A DNA stretch of 64,000 nucleotides from Actinomortierella ambigua (taxonomy: Eukaryota > Mortierellomycota > Mortierellomycetes > Mortierellales > Mortierellaceae), in the NCBI GenBank assembly GCA_016098155.1, contig JAAAJB010000031.1, positions 1 to 64,000 of the forward strand, written 5' to 3'. Below, piece by piece: positions 46,964 to 57,536 of the stretch (positions are counted from its first letter, which is position 1; each line of letters opens with the position of its first letter). Both the position numbers and the translations under genes were made by a program. The notes beneath the pieces were generated by a model. It was given only the letters and a program-made list of their open reading frames with translations. It did no database searches and was not told where the DNA came from.

Positions 46964-47033
46964 TCTTTTTGTTTTTAGAAGGAGAGAAGGACGGATGGAA
47001 GAAAAAGCAAACAATCTTTTTGTTTTTAGAAGG
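46964..47033. repeat. 19-bp direct repeat, two copies
   Basis: tctttttgtttttagaagg occurs at 46964-46982 and 47015-47033 in the leader/promoter of paralogue A. It may be a local duplication or a paired binding site. Confidence 0.8.
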
Positions 47034-47327
47034 GAAGCTAACAGCTCATGGCGCAACAATAGCATAATTTCGATGAAATAACAAAAAGAGCAATCGCCAC
47101 GCAAAAAAAAAAAAATAGTTTTCGACCAAAAGTCGCAATATTCTTCTCATTCTGGCAGCGTCCTTCGTACTATTTAGATTTTAGCGCCACCTGATGTGCT
47201 GTAGCTCTCATTCTTTCAGTTATTTTGTTTGCGCACAGAGCATTCCACAATTTATATTTCGCAGAGCCCATGGTGCAATTATTTCAACCTTCCAATCTCT
47301 TTTCTTCTCTTCTCTTTCATTGTTCCA

Positions 47328-47329
<2 letters not shown>

Positions 47330-47371
<42 letters not shown>
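47330..47371. repeat. CT dinucleotide repeat
   Basis: About 21 CT units in the 5' leader or promoter of paralogue B. Confidence 0.9.
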
Positions 47372-47374
<3 letters not shown>

Positions 47375-47457
47375 GTGTGTATTCTTTAACCCCTTCATCC
47401 TCCAGCTTCGTCCTCTATCTCTTACCTATCACACTCACTTGCACTTGAATTTCAACC

Positions 47458-49197
47458 ATGTTTCTGGCATGTTCATTCCTTACTCTGAGTGCATTCTTCG
47501 TCCTTCTGAAGCTCTTGATCACACTCTCTTTTGAGGCTTCTCTAGCCCATTTTTCCCGAGCGGGCGAGGGTCGAGCCCACAGCATCCGATGGATCCAACA
47601 GGCCGGCACATGTGAGATGATCACTGCCCTAGCTCACTCCAGGGGAGTGAAGGCAAAGACAGCACTACGCACCCTAAGTACGACGCTCTTTATAAGCAGT
47701 GCCTTGGCTGTCGTGCCCTTTGCCATCAGGTTCTTCGTCAAAGAGGCTATAGCGGAAGCAAACCCGTCTCAAGAACTGATTTCTTCAAGGCAGATTATCC
47801 CGGAAGGGGTTGTAACCGCTCTCCCAGGATGGACTTTTCCCGTGACCTACGGCGCCAATGCGGAGGAGGCGCTGAACAGGATGATCAACAGTACCATGGT
47901 GATCCCTCGAGCCGACCCTACAAAACGATACCTCCCAAACGTCTCAAGCTACGAACTCGTTTGCGATCGATTCGATATCTACGCAACTAACAGGGATATC
48001 CTCATTCTACCGAATAACGGCTGTGCCTCCATCACCTTGCTTACTTTGGACATTGACGCTACTGCCGATTTGTCAAGAATGTACACGGTTCCAAGATCCA
48101 ATGGTCGAGTCAAAGTCGTGATTCCGGCTCTTGCTGCACAAACTCACAAAAATAAGCCGGGAGCGGTGCGAGAGCTTCTGATAGCTCCTCGAATTCATCA
48201 CGACGGCGAGGAATGCCTGACTCTTAATACCGAAGTCAATGTTGCTGGCGCAGACCGGGCTAGAATCACATCGTCGCCAACGATAGTTTTGACGAGATGC
48301 CAGCTCCAATCTGGAAATACTATCACTCTCTCGAGCTCTTCCATCAAGTTTGTGTCCCCAAGCAACGAGATGTTCCATTCGCTCGTAACATCGATCTTTG
48401 GGACCCAGAACGAGCTTGTGTTGGCCATGCAGGACTCTGTCAACAATAGTACCTTGACCACACTCCCCGAGAATGAATTCGAAGAGGTGTTGGTCATGGA
48501 GGTCAAAGCAACAAGTGACGGGGTGGTAGCCCTGGTATGTCAATGGACCAGACAGGACATTGCTGAGGTTCCACAAATTGCCTGTTTATACAGCACCTCG
48601 AGTGTTCTAATTACCAAGCCTCAGCTGATGGACCCCTATATTGCACAGCGACTAGTAAACAAGGGTCTCAATCCTCCCTGGACCAATCTCACTGCTGTAG
48701 TTACCCTCTCGTACCTTCCGCAGGCCTCCGAGGACAAAGTATCCTTTGACATCCCCAAGATCCTCCATGATTCTGTAGCAGTCGCACGCTACTTTGCGTC
48801 TATCGGCAACAACTTTGTCGTGGATTGGGAAGGATCCATGGTCTACATTTATTTTCATACTGTCGAGATCGTAAAGGGCTATGAGATCCCGCTAGGTCTC
48901 TTCGTCTCCGTTATCGGAGTCATGGTGGCCTGTTGTGTCTATTTGGTCATCACTGAGCTCATGCTTGATGCACGATATCGAGAATCGCTGTACATGACCA
49001 TTTCCAGAGAACTGTTGCGTGGCCGAGACAGCGGTAAGCCTCGCTTGCTTCGGTTTTATCCAAAGACACTCGAGTTTGAAGGCCGACGTCGACTAGTTGT
49101 TCCCACATCGAAACCACAGGATCCCGAGGATGGCTCCGTGTATCCCTCTCAAACCCCCGCCGGTTCCCAAGAAACACTGACTGGTGCTGCTTTCTAA
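47458..49197 (+). CDS. three-TM ectodomain protein, paralogue B (unrecognised family)
   Basis: Single-exon, 579 residues. Membrane helices lie at about 1-26, about 75-97 and about 480-505. The segment between helices 2 and 3 has sequons (NSTM, NVSS, NNST, NLTA) and cysteines. After helix 1 comes SIRWIQQAGTCEM, matching SIRWSRTGGLREM of paralogue A. Before helix 3 is HTVEIVKGYE, and after it YMTISRELLRGRD, then LEFEGRRRLVVP; each has a counterpart in A. It is about 100 residues shorter than A, mainly in the tail. No domain name can be offered from sequence alone. Divergent start codons 562 bp apart suggest co-regulation. Confidence 0.8.
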   Translation: MFLACSFLTLSAFFVLLKLLITLSFEASLAHFSRAGEGRAHSIRWIQQAGTCEMITALAHSRGVKAKTALRTLSTTLFISSALAVVPFAIRFFVKEAIAEANPSQELISSRQIIPEGVVTALPGWTFPVTYGANAEEALNRMINSTMVIPRADPTKRYLPNVSSYELVCDRFDIYATNRDILILPNNGCASITLLTLDIDATADLSRMYTVPRSNGRVKVVIPALAAQTHKNKPGAVRELLIAPRIHHDGEECLTLNTEVNVAGADRARITSSPTIVLTRCQLQSGNTITLSSSSIKFVSPSNEMFHSLVTSIFGTQNELVLAMQDSVNNSTLTTLPENEFEEVLVMEVKATSDGVVALVCQWTRQDIAEVPQIACLYSTSSVLITKPQLMDPYIAQRLVNKGLNPPWTNLTAVVTLSYLPQASEDKVSFDIPKILHDSVAVARYFASIGNNFVVDWEGSMVYIYFHTVEIVKGYEIPLGLFVSVIGVMVACCVYLVITELMLDARYRESLYMTISRELLRGRDSGKPRLLRFYPKTLEFEGRRRLVVPTSKPQDPEDGSVYPSQTPAGSQETLTGAAF

Positions 49198-51007
49198 GAT
49201 CTTCCTGTAGTGCCAAATTAGTGAAGCATCATATCGTAGCATAAATCATTAGAGTTGCGTTCGTGCACTATCTGTATTCAACAAAGTATCAAGGTCTTCT
49301 TGTTCAAGCATGGATTTGTGACCTCGGAAGCGTTCTGTCAGAATCCAACGGATAGCCTCAAGGCCAGGACACGCCAGGTAGGCACCAAATTCCGAAAATT
49401 CGAATCGAGTTTCCCTCTCGTACGTGCCTCTCGTACAACCTCCGATTGCTATTGCAGCAAAACTTCCACAGTGACAAATGGAACATGGTCTAAACCATGC
49501 CCAAGTTCTCTCTTGTGGTACACCACTGCGGGTGAACAATCCAACCTTGCAGACATTGAAAATCTAAAAACAATCTCTTTGGACGTTTGACTGCCACGAG
49601 CCAGTTTATCTCGTGTAACATCTTTTGATGCTGAAGAGTCTTCCCCCCCCCCCTTCCTCTCTCCCTTACCGCAGAGGGGCTGGACCGCAGTCTCACTCCG
49701 CCCCTCTCCCTCGGTATCTGCACTGCGGTCATCTCTGTTCGGGACTTTGAAATGAGCTTCAGAGCCACCTCCCCCCCCCTCCCGTTTGGCTATTACAGGT
49801 TTGCTCAAACCATCTCGATCTTCTATAGGATTGATGAGTCATGAATCCTTGTCCTCCCTGCGGGCACCGACCATTTTTTTTAAGTTATGGGGTGAGGGCT
49901 CTTCTCTCAGGGATTGAACACGTATTTGATTCTGATGGCAAAGACCCAGAAAGCTCACTCACCTGGCCGTGCTCCACGAGCCGCAGTTGAAGGGAAGACC
50001 CCCAGCGCCCACGTTGTTTCGGGGCACAACGTTCCTCGCGAAAACTAAAAAAAAGATCCTCGCAAAGGCGCGGCAAGCGGAATGTGACTAAACACGAGGG
50101 AGAGGGAGGGTACTTCTCAGAGTCAGCTTTTACACTCAGACTAGCTCATGGATCTATGTTGGTGGATAAAGACTCTCAGCAGTACGGTAGTGAATCAAGG
50201 TAGCACCTGCCACAAGTGGCTGATGTAAGAAAGGGGTAGGTGTGTGGGGAGAAACGAATGCTAAAGAGTCGCTTGTGTAGACTGGAGCCCCCCTTGTGAG
50301 TTCCACAAATAAACAAACAAGCGGGTTGAAAAAAATCATACGCCGGATAAAGCTGGACTAGTTTCACCTCGAGGCGTAGTATCCTATTCGGCGACAGATC
50401 ACATTCGTCGTGCGTCTCTTTCGCCTCTCTCTCCATGTCCTTTCGACTCTTGCACGAGCCATTAGTACGCTGTTTGTAGAGGGAACAAGTCGAAGATAAT
50501 TTTTAAAGAGTAGCTTGGCAGGTAGAGTGGTGACACAGCCACATGGAACGAAGTCGAAAAAAATTATCCATTGGGTTTTGGGATTTCGGTTCAATTGGAG
50601 GGGGGGGGGAGAGAGGCACAACGTAAAGTTTAGGGAAAATTCGTCCCGGATGTGAGATCCAATGGTCAGAACTTGTGTCTTTTTCGTGCTGCGTCGTGTC
50701 TTGCTGCGTCCCCGCATTCAACCACACACATCCACACCCCCCCCTCTCTCTCTCACTCCGTTCCAAATTGCAACGCCTTTCAGTTTTCCTTGTCAAATCA
50801 TTCATTGTCAACAAGCGGCAGTTTTTGGGTGGATGAGAAAAACAAACGGCTGGGCAACGCTGTGTTTTTTTTTGTTCTGTTATATTTATATAACGTTAAA
50901 CAATGATTTTGATGACTATATTACAAGGCGGATTAAAGGGATGCGATGAAAGACCGGCAGTGGAGGATGTGATGTCCTTTCGAGAGCGAGAGGAATAAAA
51001 GAGTCAT
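49198..51007. other. convergent intergenic region, paralogue B / C2H2 factor
   Basis: 1.8 kb with C runs (about 49645-49655), G/C homopolymers and short frames without family resemblance. No supportable gene was seen. Confidence 0.5.
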
Positions 51008-52213
51008 TTAACCGATCAGCTTGGCCCGGGCACGGGCCTCGGCCAGCAAAGAGGGTTGATTCTCTGTGGGGTGAACGTTGTCATCGCGGGTGGCCTTGAC
51101 GGCATAGTGTCGCAACAGAGCATCACGGCGAACAAATGGGCGATGGCAGAACTCGCAGGGCCAGACACGCTCTTGATGCTTGGACAATTGGTGACGCTTA
51201 TAGTCATGGATGCGTCCAAACCGCTCCGCGGGGCACAACGAACAGCGATAGTTGGTCTCTTCTGTCTCCGGGTTGAACACTGTGATTGAGCCGTCCTTGT
51301 TGCGCACCATCTTCAGACCAGGTTCAACCACCAGGGCCATCGCCGGAACGGTGCGGTGGCGCCGACGTGGTTTCATCTGTGCCAGTGTAGTGTTGGTGTT
51401 GGTATAGGTGCTGGCGCTCATGTTGATGCTGGTTGTCGATGGTGGGGATTTGGACAGAGTTGGCCTGCGCGAGTGGGCGCGTGTGTACGACTTGACGGGT
51501 CCAGCACCCGAGCAGATCGACGATGACGAGCAGTTGGATGAGACTGAGCCACGACGCACCGACGAAGGGGATGTCGTTGTGCAATAGGGCTCAAACTTGA
51601 CCTGGGTCTCCATGATGGGTGATGCCATCGAAGGTGCGGGAGAAGGCGAACGTGTCCAGTCTAAGCCAGGCGTCACAGGGCTTGCGATGGACTCTGAAGG
51701 CGATGGGTACGACGAAGAAGACGGCGATGGTGGAATTGGTGCACACTTTTTGCCCTGGGTGAGGATGGTGTCGACTGCTTCCTCGGCAAAGGGGTAGTTT
51801 TGCAGGAAGACAAATTCTTGAAACCGCTGTTGTTCTTCCTCAAAGTCCGATGCGTCCATGGAGATGGGACTGGAGATGCTCTGGTCCAGAATATCATCGA
51901 TGGTCAAGTTGAAAAGATCCGCCAGCTCGTCCGACGGCTCACTCTTGACTGCGGCCATTGGGCTTTCCGAAGCAGCCGGGAAGTGGGGCGGCATCTGGTG
52001 AAGGTCGGTGAGTGGTGGGCTACTGAGCAGTGCAAAGAGCTGTGCTTGGCAGTTGGTTACATCTGCGTCCATAGGCGTGTAGCCAGCGCGGTCTGTCTCG
52101 TAAATTGTGGTATATTCGCAAGAAAACTCTTCTGTGGCACTCTTGTCCTTGCGGAAGATAGGAGCGACCATCATGGTGCTGGATGCCATGGTTGGTTGTG
52201 CAGCAAAAGTCAT
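51008..52213 (-). CDS. C2H2 zinc-finger transcription factor
   Basis: 401 residues, one exon. The N-terminal half is Ser/Pro/Thr-rich with acidic patches (for example LADLFNLTIDDIL at about 130-145), as in activation regions. Two zinc fingers lie at about 325-385. Finger 1 is YRCSLC...RHQLSKH. Finger 2 is WPCEFCHRPFVRRDALLRH followed by a next His only 11 residues later, so its fold is non-standard. PRRRHR just before the fingers may be a nuclear signal. The start is the ATG at 52213-52211. The frame continues upstream through a CT-rich leader to another ATG, but that extension reads as LSLSLSLYSHTH from a microsatellite and is unlikely to be protein. A TATA-like box and three TTGACCAGC copies lie upstream. 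Targets are unknown. Confidence 0.8.
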   Translation of the reverse strand: MTFAAQPTMASSTMMVAPIFRKDKSATEEFSCEYTTIYETDRAGYTPMDADVTNCQAQLFALLSSPPLTDLHQMPPHFPAASESPMAAVKSEPSDELADLFNLTIDDILDQSISSPISMDASDFEEEQQRFQEFVFLQNYPFAEEAVDTILTQGKKCAPIPPSPSSSSYPSPSESIASPVTPGLDWTRSPSPAPSMASPIMETQVKFEPYCTTTSPSSVRRGSVSSNCSSSSICSGAGPVKSYTRAHSRRPTLSKSPPSTTSINMSASTYTNTNTTLAQMKPRRRHRTVPAMALVVEPGLKMVRNKDGSITVFNPETEETNYRCSLCPAERFGRIHDYKRHQLSKHQERVWPCEFCHRPFVRRDALLRHYAVKATRDDNVHPTENQPSLLAEARARAKLIG

Positions 52214-52239
52214 TGTGTCTTTATGCTTATGTGTATGTG

Positions 52240-52243
<4 letters not shown>

Positions 52244-52271
<28 letters not shown>
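52244..52271. repeat. GA/CT microsatellite in the C2H2 factor leader
   Basis: GA repeat on the plus strand, CT repeat in the sense of the gene, ending about 30 nt before the start codon. Confidence 0.9.
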
Positions 52272-52275
<4 letters not shown>

Positions 52276-52397
52276 GTAGAAACAATGAAGAGCGATGATC
52301 CGCAAACTGTATTGCATATATATGTGTATGAGGGGAGGAGGCTGTGCAGCGCAATTGCTTGAGGCGATGAGTAGACAAATGTGGGGGGATGAGGCCC

Positions 52398-52407
52398 TTT
52401 TATAAGC
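52398..52407 (-). promoter_or_regulatory. TATA-like box (GCTTATAAAA)
   Basis: On the minus strand the sequence reads GCTTATAAAA, about 185 bp upstream of the start of the C2H2 factor. Three TTGACCAGC-like repeats lie just further upstream. Confidence 0.55.
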
Positions 52408-52414
52408 AGAGGAG

Positions 52415-52455
52415 TCGACCAGCCGCAGATTGACCAGCCACAAATTTGACCAGCG
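52415..52455. promoter_or_regulatory. three-copy [TC]TGACCAGC[CG]-type repeat, candidate operator
   Basis: Copies are TCGACCAGCC at 52415-52424, TTGACCAGCC at 52430-52439 and TTGACCAGCG at 52446-52455. They are spaced 15 and 16 bp start to start, immediately upstream of the TATA-like box. The regularity suggests binding sites for one factor, possibly the gene's own product. Confidence 0.5.
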
Positions 52456-53922
52456 TCAACTACCATAAATAGTCATATCAAGAAATTCGTCAATTGACAT
52501 TTGGGAGGGTCAATCACAGTTTGACTTGATGGCTGAATGGCTGAGTCGAATTGCCTTCTACCATAATTGGGTACATGAGAGCCCGCGGAGTAGTATCCAA
52601 AGTACCTCGCACATTGGAAGGGCTGTCGAAAAAGTCGTTCGTCGATTTCCTCAGTTTCCGCTTTCCATTCTTGGAAATCCACTAGGTCTGGCAATAAGGC
52701 CAAAATTCGCGTACAGCGATGGGTTCTCCACATGACGGTGAATCAGACCAAAGCAACAAACTACTGCGTGCTTAGCTCGGATTCAGGGCCCCTTCTTTAT
52801 TTCGTAGTATCGCGATATGCGCCAAGTTGGCGCACTTTTGTGGTGAGGCTTAGCCGGCTGGAAATATTCACCCGCGCGACGTTCCAGGATCGCAGTCAAT
52901 AAAAAAAAAAGAAGAGAGTTGCAACGTGTTTCCGACTCTTTCCACACTATTCGATTATGTTTAGCGAGACAGGGAATGCCAAGTAACAAGAAGGCATTGA
53001 AAGGAGGAGGAGGGGGGATACCAGTCTTAAGTGTTGCGCAGCGCAGGCGTTAGCCTCAGGTAAAATTTCCGTATAAATCCTTGGCAGCACTGCCTCTTGA
53101 CACGTATTTCAGCATAGTCGAAAGTCTCTATCCGAGCTGCATAAAGACCCAATCTTTAAAACATAGCCTCATAGAATTAATAACCAAAGTAGACATGCTG
53201 AGAGAGAGAGAGAGTGTGTGTGTGTGTGTGTGTGGAGAGAGAGAGAGTCTCAGTGACGCGAGTTTAAGGTGACCATTCGTATATCTTGCCCTGGTTTTCA
53301 GTATAACGAAAGTGGTGGAAGAGACACCGCTTGCGGATTTGCAACAGTGAATACCCAGAGACCCAATTGGCAAAGCGAGGGTCTACCGTCAAGATTCCGA
53401 ATATAGTCTTTCTCTTCCCAAATGCAAATGGGTGTATCCGGAGCGGAAAACTCAACTGCATCCTTGAAATCACATTTTTGACCCACCCGTCCCGGCAGTC
53501 GCAATTGGCAGAGAGTAGATAGGAAACTTCATTCTCTTCTTTTATCTTGCATCTGCAGGTTCATCTAAGAAACGACGAAACTGCTTAACCTGCCCTTGTA
53601 GTGCATGTGAGCTCTAATTGTATTTCGGATGGAAGGCTGCGCCATTCCTGTAATGATGGTTTGTTTCCGGTCTTTGCGCATCGTCTAGGACAACGGTACG
53701 TGGCTAAGAAACACCAGGACCATGAATTGCCATTGATGGAGTGGGTTTGACAAGGGTCAAAATAAAAGAAACAGTGCCTCTTCAGTGCTCAAGTTGAACG
53801 ACAGGAGGGTGCACGTGTCTCCTAACGATAACACCGCTTGGAGAGGTCCATTGCGAGTGAGCATATAGCTCCATTTCAGAAAGGGTAAAGTTTTTGTTTG
53901 GTTTGATTTTGTATGGAATACT
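52456..53922. other. spacer between C2H2 factor promoter and YME2 3' end
   Basis: Upstream sequence of the C2H2 factor and downstream sequence of YME2. It contains a compound GA/GT/GA microsatellite at about 53203-53246. No supportable gene was seen. Confidence 0.5.
53203..53246. repeat. compound GA-GT-GA microsatellite
   Basis: A GA tract passes into about eight GT units and back to GA. It lies in non-coding DNA. Confidence 0.85.
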
Positions 53923-56900
53923 CTAGAGGCTCTGGCCTACGGAAGCGACCACCAGCTTGGCCTTGCTAATTTCCTGTTCATATCCCGCGATCTTTTCATG
54001 GCTAGCGGCCAGTTTCTTCATCAGCCACTTGACACGGGTGTCGATCTCCTTGGGTACCCGTCCTGAACCAAAGATCCATGACCCATCCTGATGCAACAGG
54101 CTTGAAAGCTCCTTGAGCTCTGTCTCGTACTTGTTCACATTGGCTTGTTCCACCTTTTCCAGGAATGTCATGGTGTCGAGCGACATTACGGCGGCGAATC
54201 CACTATCCAAAAGCAGCTCGCGAAACGCTGCCCGGTAAATGGGCTTTCCGGGCTTGACCAGGAACGGACGACCTGATGAAAAAGAAATGCATAGACAAAT
54301 GCGGTCCGGAAGGGATGGCGAAATAATGCCCATTGCATGGTTAGCTGTTGCTGGAAGAAGCGCCAAAGAGCGAGTGAAAGATTATAATTCGCGAAAAAGA
54401 CTAAGGATAGATGACTTACCATTCTTGTGCACAATAGAGATGAGCTCAGCTTCTTCCATGTATGCGAATGGGCTTTCGTCGTTCTTAAACAGAGGGTGGA
54501 TCCTGAGTTCATCATAGTTTGCCTTGTTAAGAAAAAGAAGGATGAGCATGATGCGAGTGTTGAGTACCAAGAAACTAGAGCGCAATAATACGACCTGAGC
54601 GCCTTCCTCTTCAGCAATAAACGAGATAAACGAGATAAACGAGGTTATCAACATAGGGAAAGTTCTCTTACCGACTCGGCATAGGCAAGCTGTTGCATGA
54701 TAGCCCAGAACTGGATAGCGGTCCAGTGGGCAGTCTTGCCGTCAGTATTGTCATAATCAAACGCGGTCTTGCGGACCTCAATCACTGCACGGCCCAAGAT
54801 GTCGTGGGTTGCCTCTGTGTAATGCAAAAAAAAAAAAAGAGTAACGAGAGTTAGGGAATTCAAGATATAATGCGAGTGCACTGCAGCGGTGTAAGGAGAC
54901 ATGCAGAGCTCCGCTCTGTACCTTCAGGGGCCATGCCACTCTTGACCTTCTGGACAAACAGCTCGAGATCAGTCAGGCGTCCTCCAATGGTCTCGACAGC
55001 CTTTCTCAAGGTTGGGAACTCGGACTGGTCGAGATGCTTATGAACAAGCTCCATGGCAGACTCCAGTGTTGCATCCGCTAGGACAACAGACTCAAATGTC
55101 CTGTTGGGTAGGGCTAAGTACGAAGAAAGCGAGTTCAGGACGTGTGAGAAACCAAGAAAAATCACCCTACCATCATAATTGTTGTTTTTGAGAGTGCACG
55201 ACCGCCGGTACCTTTGGCTAATGGCTTGGAAGCAGTAACATTATTGGTCACGAAAACGACATGCGCAAGGTGGTTCTCCACGAGGACAGCAGCCCATTCA
55301 GCAAGCAAGTTCCAAAGCTCCTTGGCGTGACCACCCTTCTCCTTGCACATGTATCCGTCAATGACAATAACAGGGATGTCATCAGGGTCACACCAGCTTG
55401 ACTTCTCGACATGTTGCTTCGCCTTGTTCTTGCGCTTGCGTAACAGCGACTGCTTCCCTAAGGTATCGAGTGATTCCGGTGAGGCTGCCCTCGCCACGGC
55501 CCGACGTTCCTTCTCTTCCTGAGTCGCCTCGATCTTCTTCATGATAGCCTCTGGAGATAAGCTGGACATGTCGGAGGTCGGCGACGACTGAATGATAGCC
55601 ACCGTGAGTGTATCCAGAATCTTTTTAATCTGTCCTTCAAATGTTGCCGACAGGCCTATGAACCAGAACAAGAAAAATTAACTGGGTCAACGAGATGGCC
55701 AGTCAGCATTCATAGCACATCAAAAACCTATAACGAGAGAACTTACCAGCCTTTTGGCCAGTGGTAGCAGTGATGGCCATATCTATCATGTTGTTGATGT
55801 TGGACATAAACTGGAACAGCGGGATGTAGCCAACCTGCCTGGCTAGCTTTGGAAGTAGCTCGTTCTCCGACCGACTGTTGACCAGCTCCTCGCAGTGCAG
55901 GATGACCTTATGGTGCTTCTCCTTCACTACAAAGTCAACCATTTCTGATTTGCCAGCTCCTCGAGGACCAGAGACAATGATGAATGTTTCTATGTAGTGA
56001 ATGAAGGTGTTCGTCAAATGAGTCAAAATATTTGTATATGAGAGAATAAAAAAAAGACCCAATTCTTCCTCTGTAACAGAAAATGTCGCATACCTGGTGG
56101 GTCCCGCAGCCATGCTCGAAGCTTTGCTTCCTCCTCCTCACGTTCGCGCCATCCTGGTGCCTGAAGCGACTCTTGGGATGTTCGAGTGAGTCGACCAATT
56201 GTTTCCTTGCGAATCCATCTCAGAACTGAGTACTCGTTGACATTGAAGAGTTGGGTGATCTTGGCGTGCATGCTGAACACACGGATAGGATCAAAAATGA
56301 GGTACGATAGACCGGCGACCATGGCACCTCCGAGGGGAACGCTGATACGAGGGTGGTTGGACAGCCAGGTCCAGACAATGTTGCCTTTCAGGACCTTTTC
56401 ATACTGGACGTTCACCTTGATGCCCTCAATCTCGGCGCCGTGAAGGCAGTTCTTTGCACTGGTGGCGGCACGCGAGGATGTGTATTGGACGAAGACCTGG
56501 CGCGGCATGTCCTTGACGGCCGGTGGGGTGATGATGTCATGAATCCTGCCGTACTTGCGGAAGGCTGGGTACAAGGTTTCGACGCCAAGATTGCCGAGAA
56601 ACTCGACGCGGATTTTGTTGTTGGGGTACCGGCTGTTCATGTCCTCCAAAAAGGGTTCGCCCTTCACAAGGAAGGCTCGCACCTTTTGAAAGTTGAACCA
56701 CATATAGTGTCCATGTCCAATCAGATGTTGCTCACAGCGACTCTCAATCTCCTTCAGAGCCTCCTTGGTTGTGTACGAGCTGGGGCGGACATATGAAAAG
56801 TGTACGAACATTCCTCCATCCTTCAACCTATAACGTCATTAAATTGGAATACACTAGTGTTAGGTTCATGCTACCCGATCTTCAGCATTTTTTTTAAACA

Positions 56901-57536
56901 AAGGTTTAGCGTTTTACCTTGGCTCAATGCCTCCAATCTTGAAATGAAAAGGCATCTTATCTTCCGGTGGAACCAGTTCGTTCTTCGCTTTGCGCTCGAG
57001 CGATCTCCATCCCGGCTTGAGCAATGAGTAGCGTATATCCCACCAACCCATCCTGAGAGGGTACGCGTTATCAAAATACAGCATACCGTATTGGAGGGGG
57101 AGCTAATTCGAGAGATAGGTAAATAGGAAAGCAATGCATGTGAGTGGAAATGGCTCTCCGCCATTTGGTAGTCTATGAAACAATGCCCTTCAGTGCAGAC
57201 GCGCTTTGTTCCAATGTCACCCCTGAGGACGGCCTTTCTCACCTCTTCTTCGGTGGCAATGGTAACATTCTGAGTCTCAGTGCCATAGCTGCGACTCTTT
57301 GCCGGCTGTTTGATATGAGGTGCTTTGGTAGTCTTTGCGAACCCAACAGGCTTGGCGGGCAGAGCGGTGACGGAGATGGAGTTGGAGCTGGATTTAGCAG
57401 CGACGGGGGTGTTCGGCGCCAGGAAGTTGAGTGTTCGTAGTTGAGAGCCTCTCGCGACAACAGTGCGGTGTCCTGACGAGGACAAGGACAACTGCCTTTG
57501 GGCAGTGGTGCGGGCGAAATGGGCAGCTCGCAACAT
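53923..57536 (-). CDS. YME2: YME2/RNA12-like mitochondrial inner-membrane protein (escape protein 2)
   Basis: Nine exons were inferred: 57536-57201, 57102-56918, 56827-56094, 55989-55747, 55655-55212, 55113-54922, 54814-54672, 54522-54420 and 54272-53923. They give 909 residues; yeast Yme2 has 850. Yme2 sits in the inner membrane and affects mtDNA escape and nucleoid structure. Residues 1-90 are an Arg/Ser/Ala-rich targeting presequence. YFDNAYPLRMGWWDIR follows, then an RRM-like region (about 220-330: IRVEFLGNL, RQVFVQYTS), one membrane helix (about 350, VPLGGAMVAGLSYLIFD), and an ATPase domain with Walker A GPRGAGKSE (about 420) and a Walker-B-like IPVIVIDGY. The C-terminus is helical. The first intron uses an atypical GTCTGC donor and was placed by phase and family pattern. 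Confidence 0.88.

Larger units (their letters stand above)
46896..47457. promoter_or_regulatory. shared divergent promoter of the 3-TM paralogue pair
   Basis: 562 bp between the two start codons. It contains a 19-bp direct repeat (46964-46982 and 47015-47033, spacing 51 bp) on the paralogue-A side and a long CT repeat (about 47330-47371) on the paralogue-B side, about 85 bp before its ATG. Function is inferred from position only. Confidence 0.5.

Noticed and set aside
49198..51007. Short frames between paralogue B and the C2H2 factor
   Set aside because: None has domain resemblance, a convincing start context or composition unlike the spacer.
52214..52378. Upstream ATG extension of the C2H2 factor
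   Set aside because: The added residues are encoded by a CT microsatellite and short leader; a better start lies at 52213.
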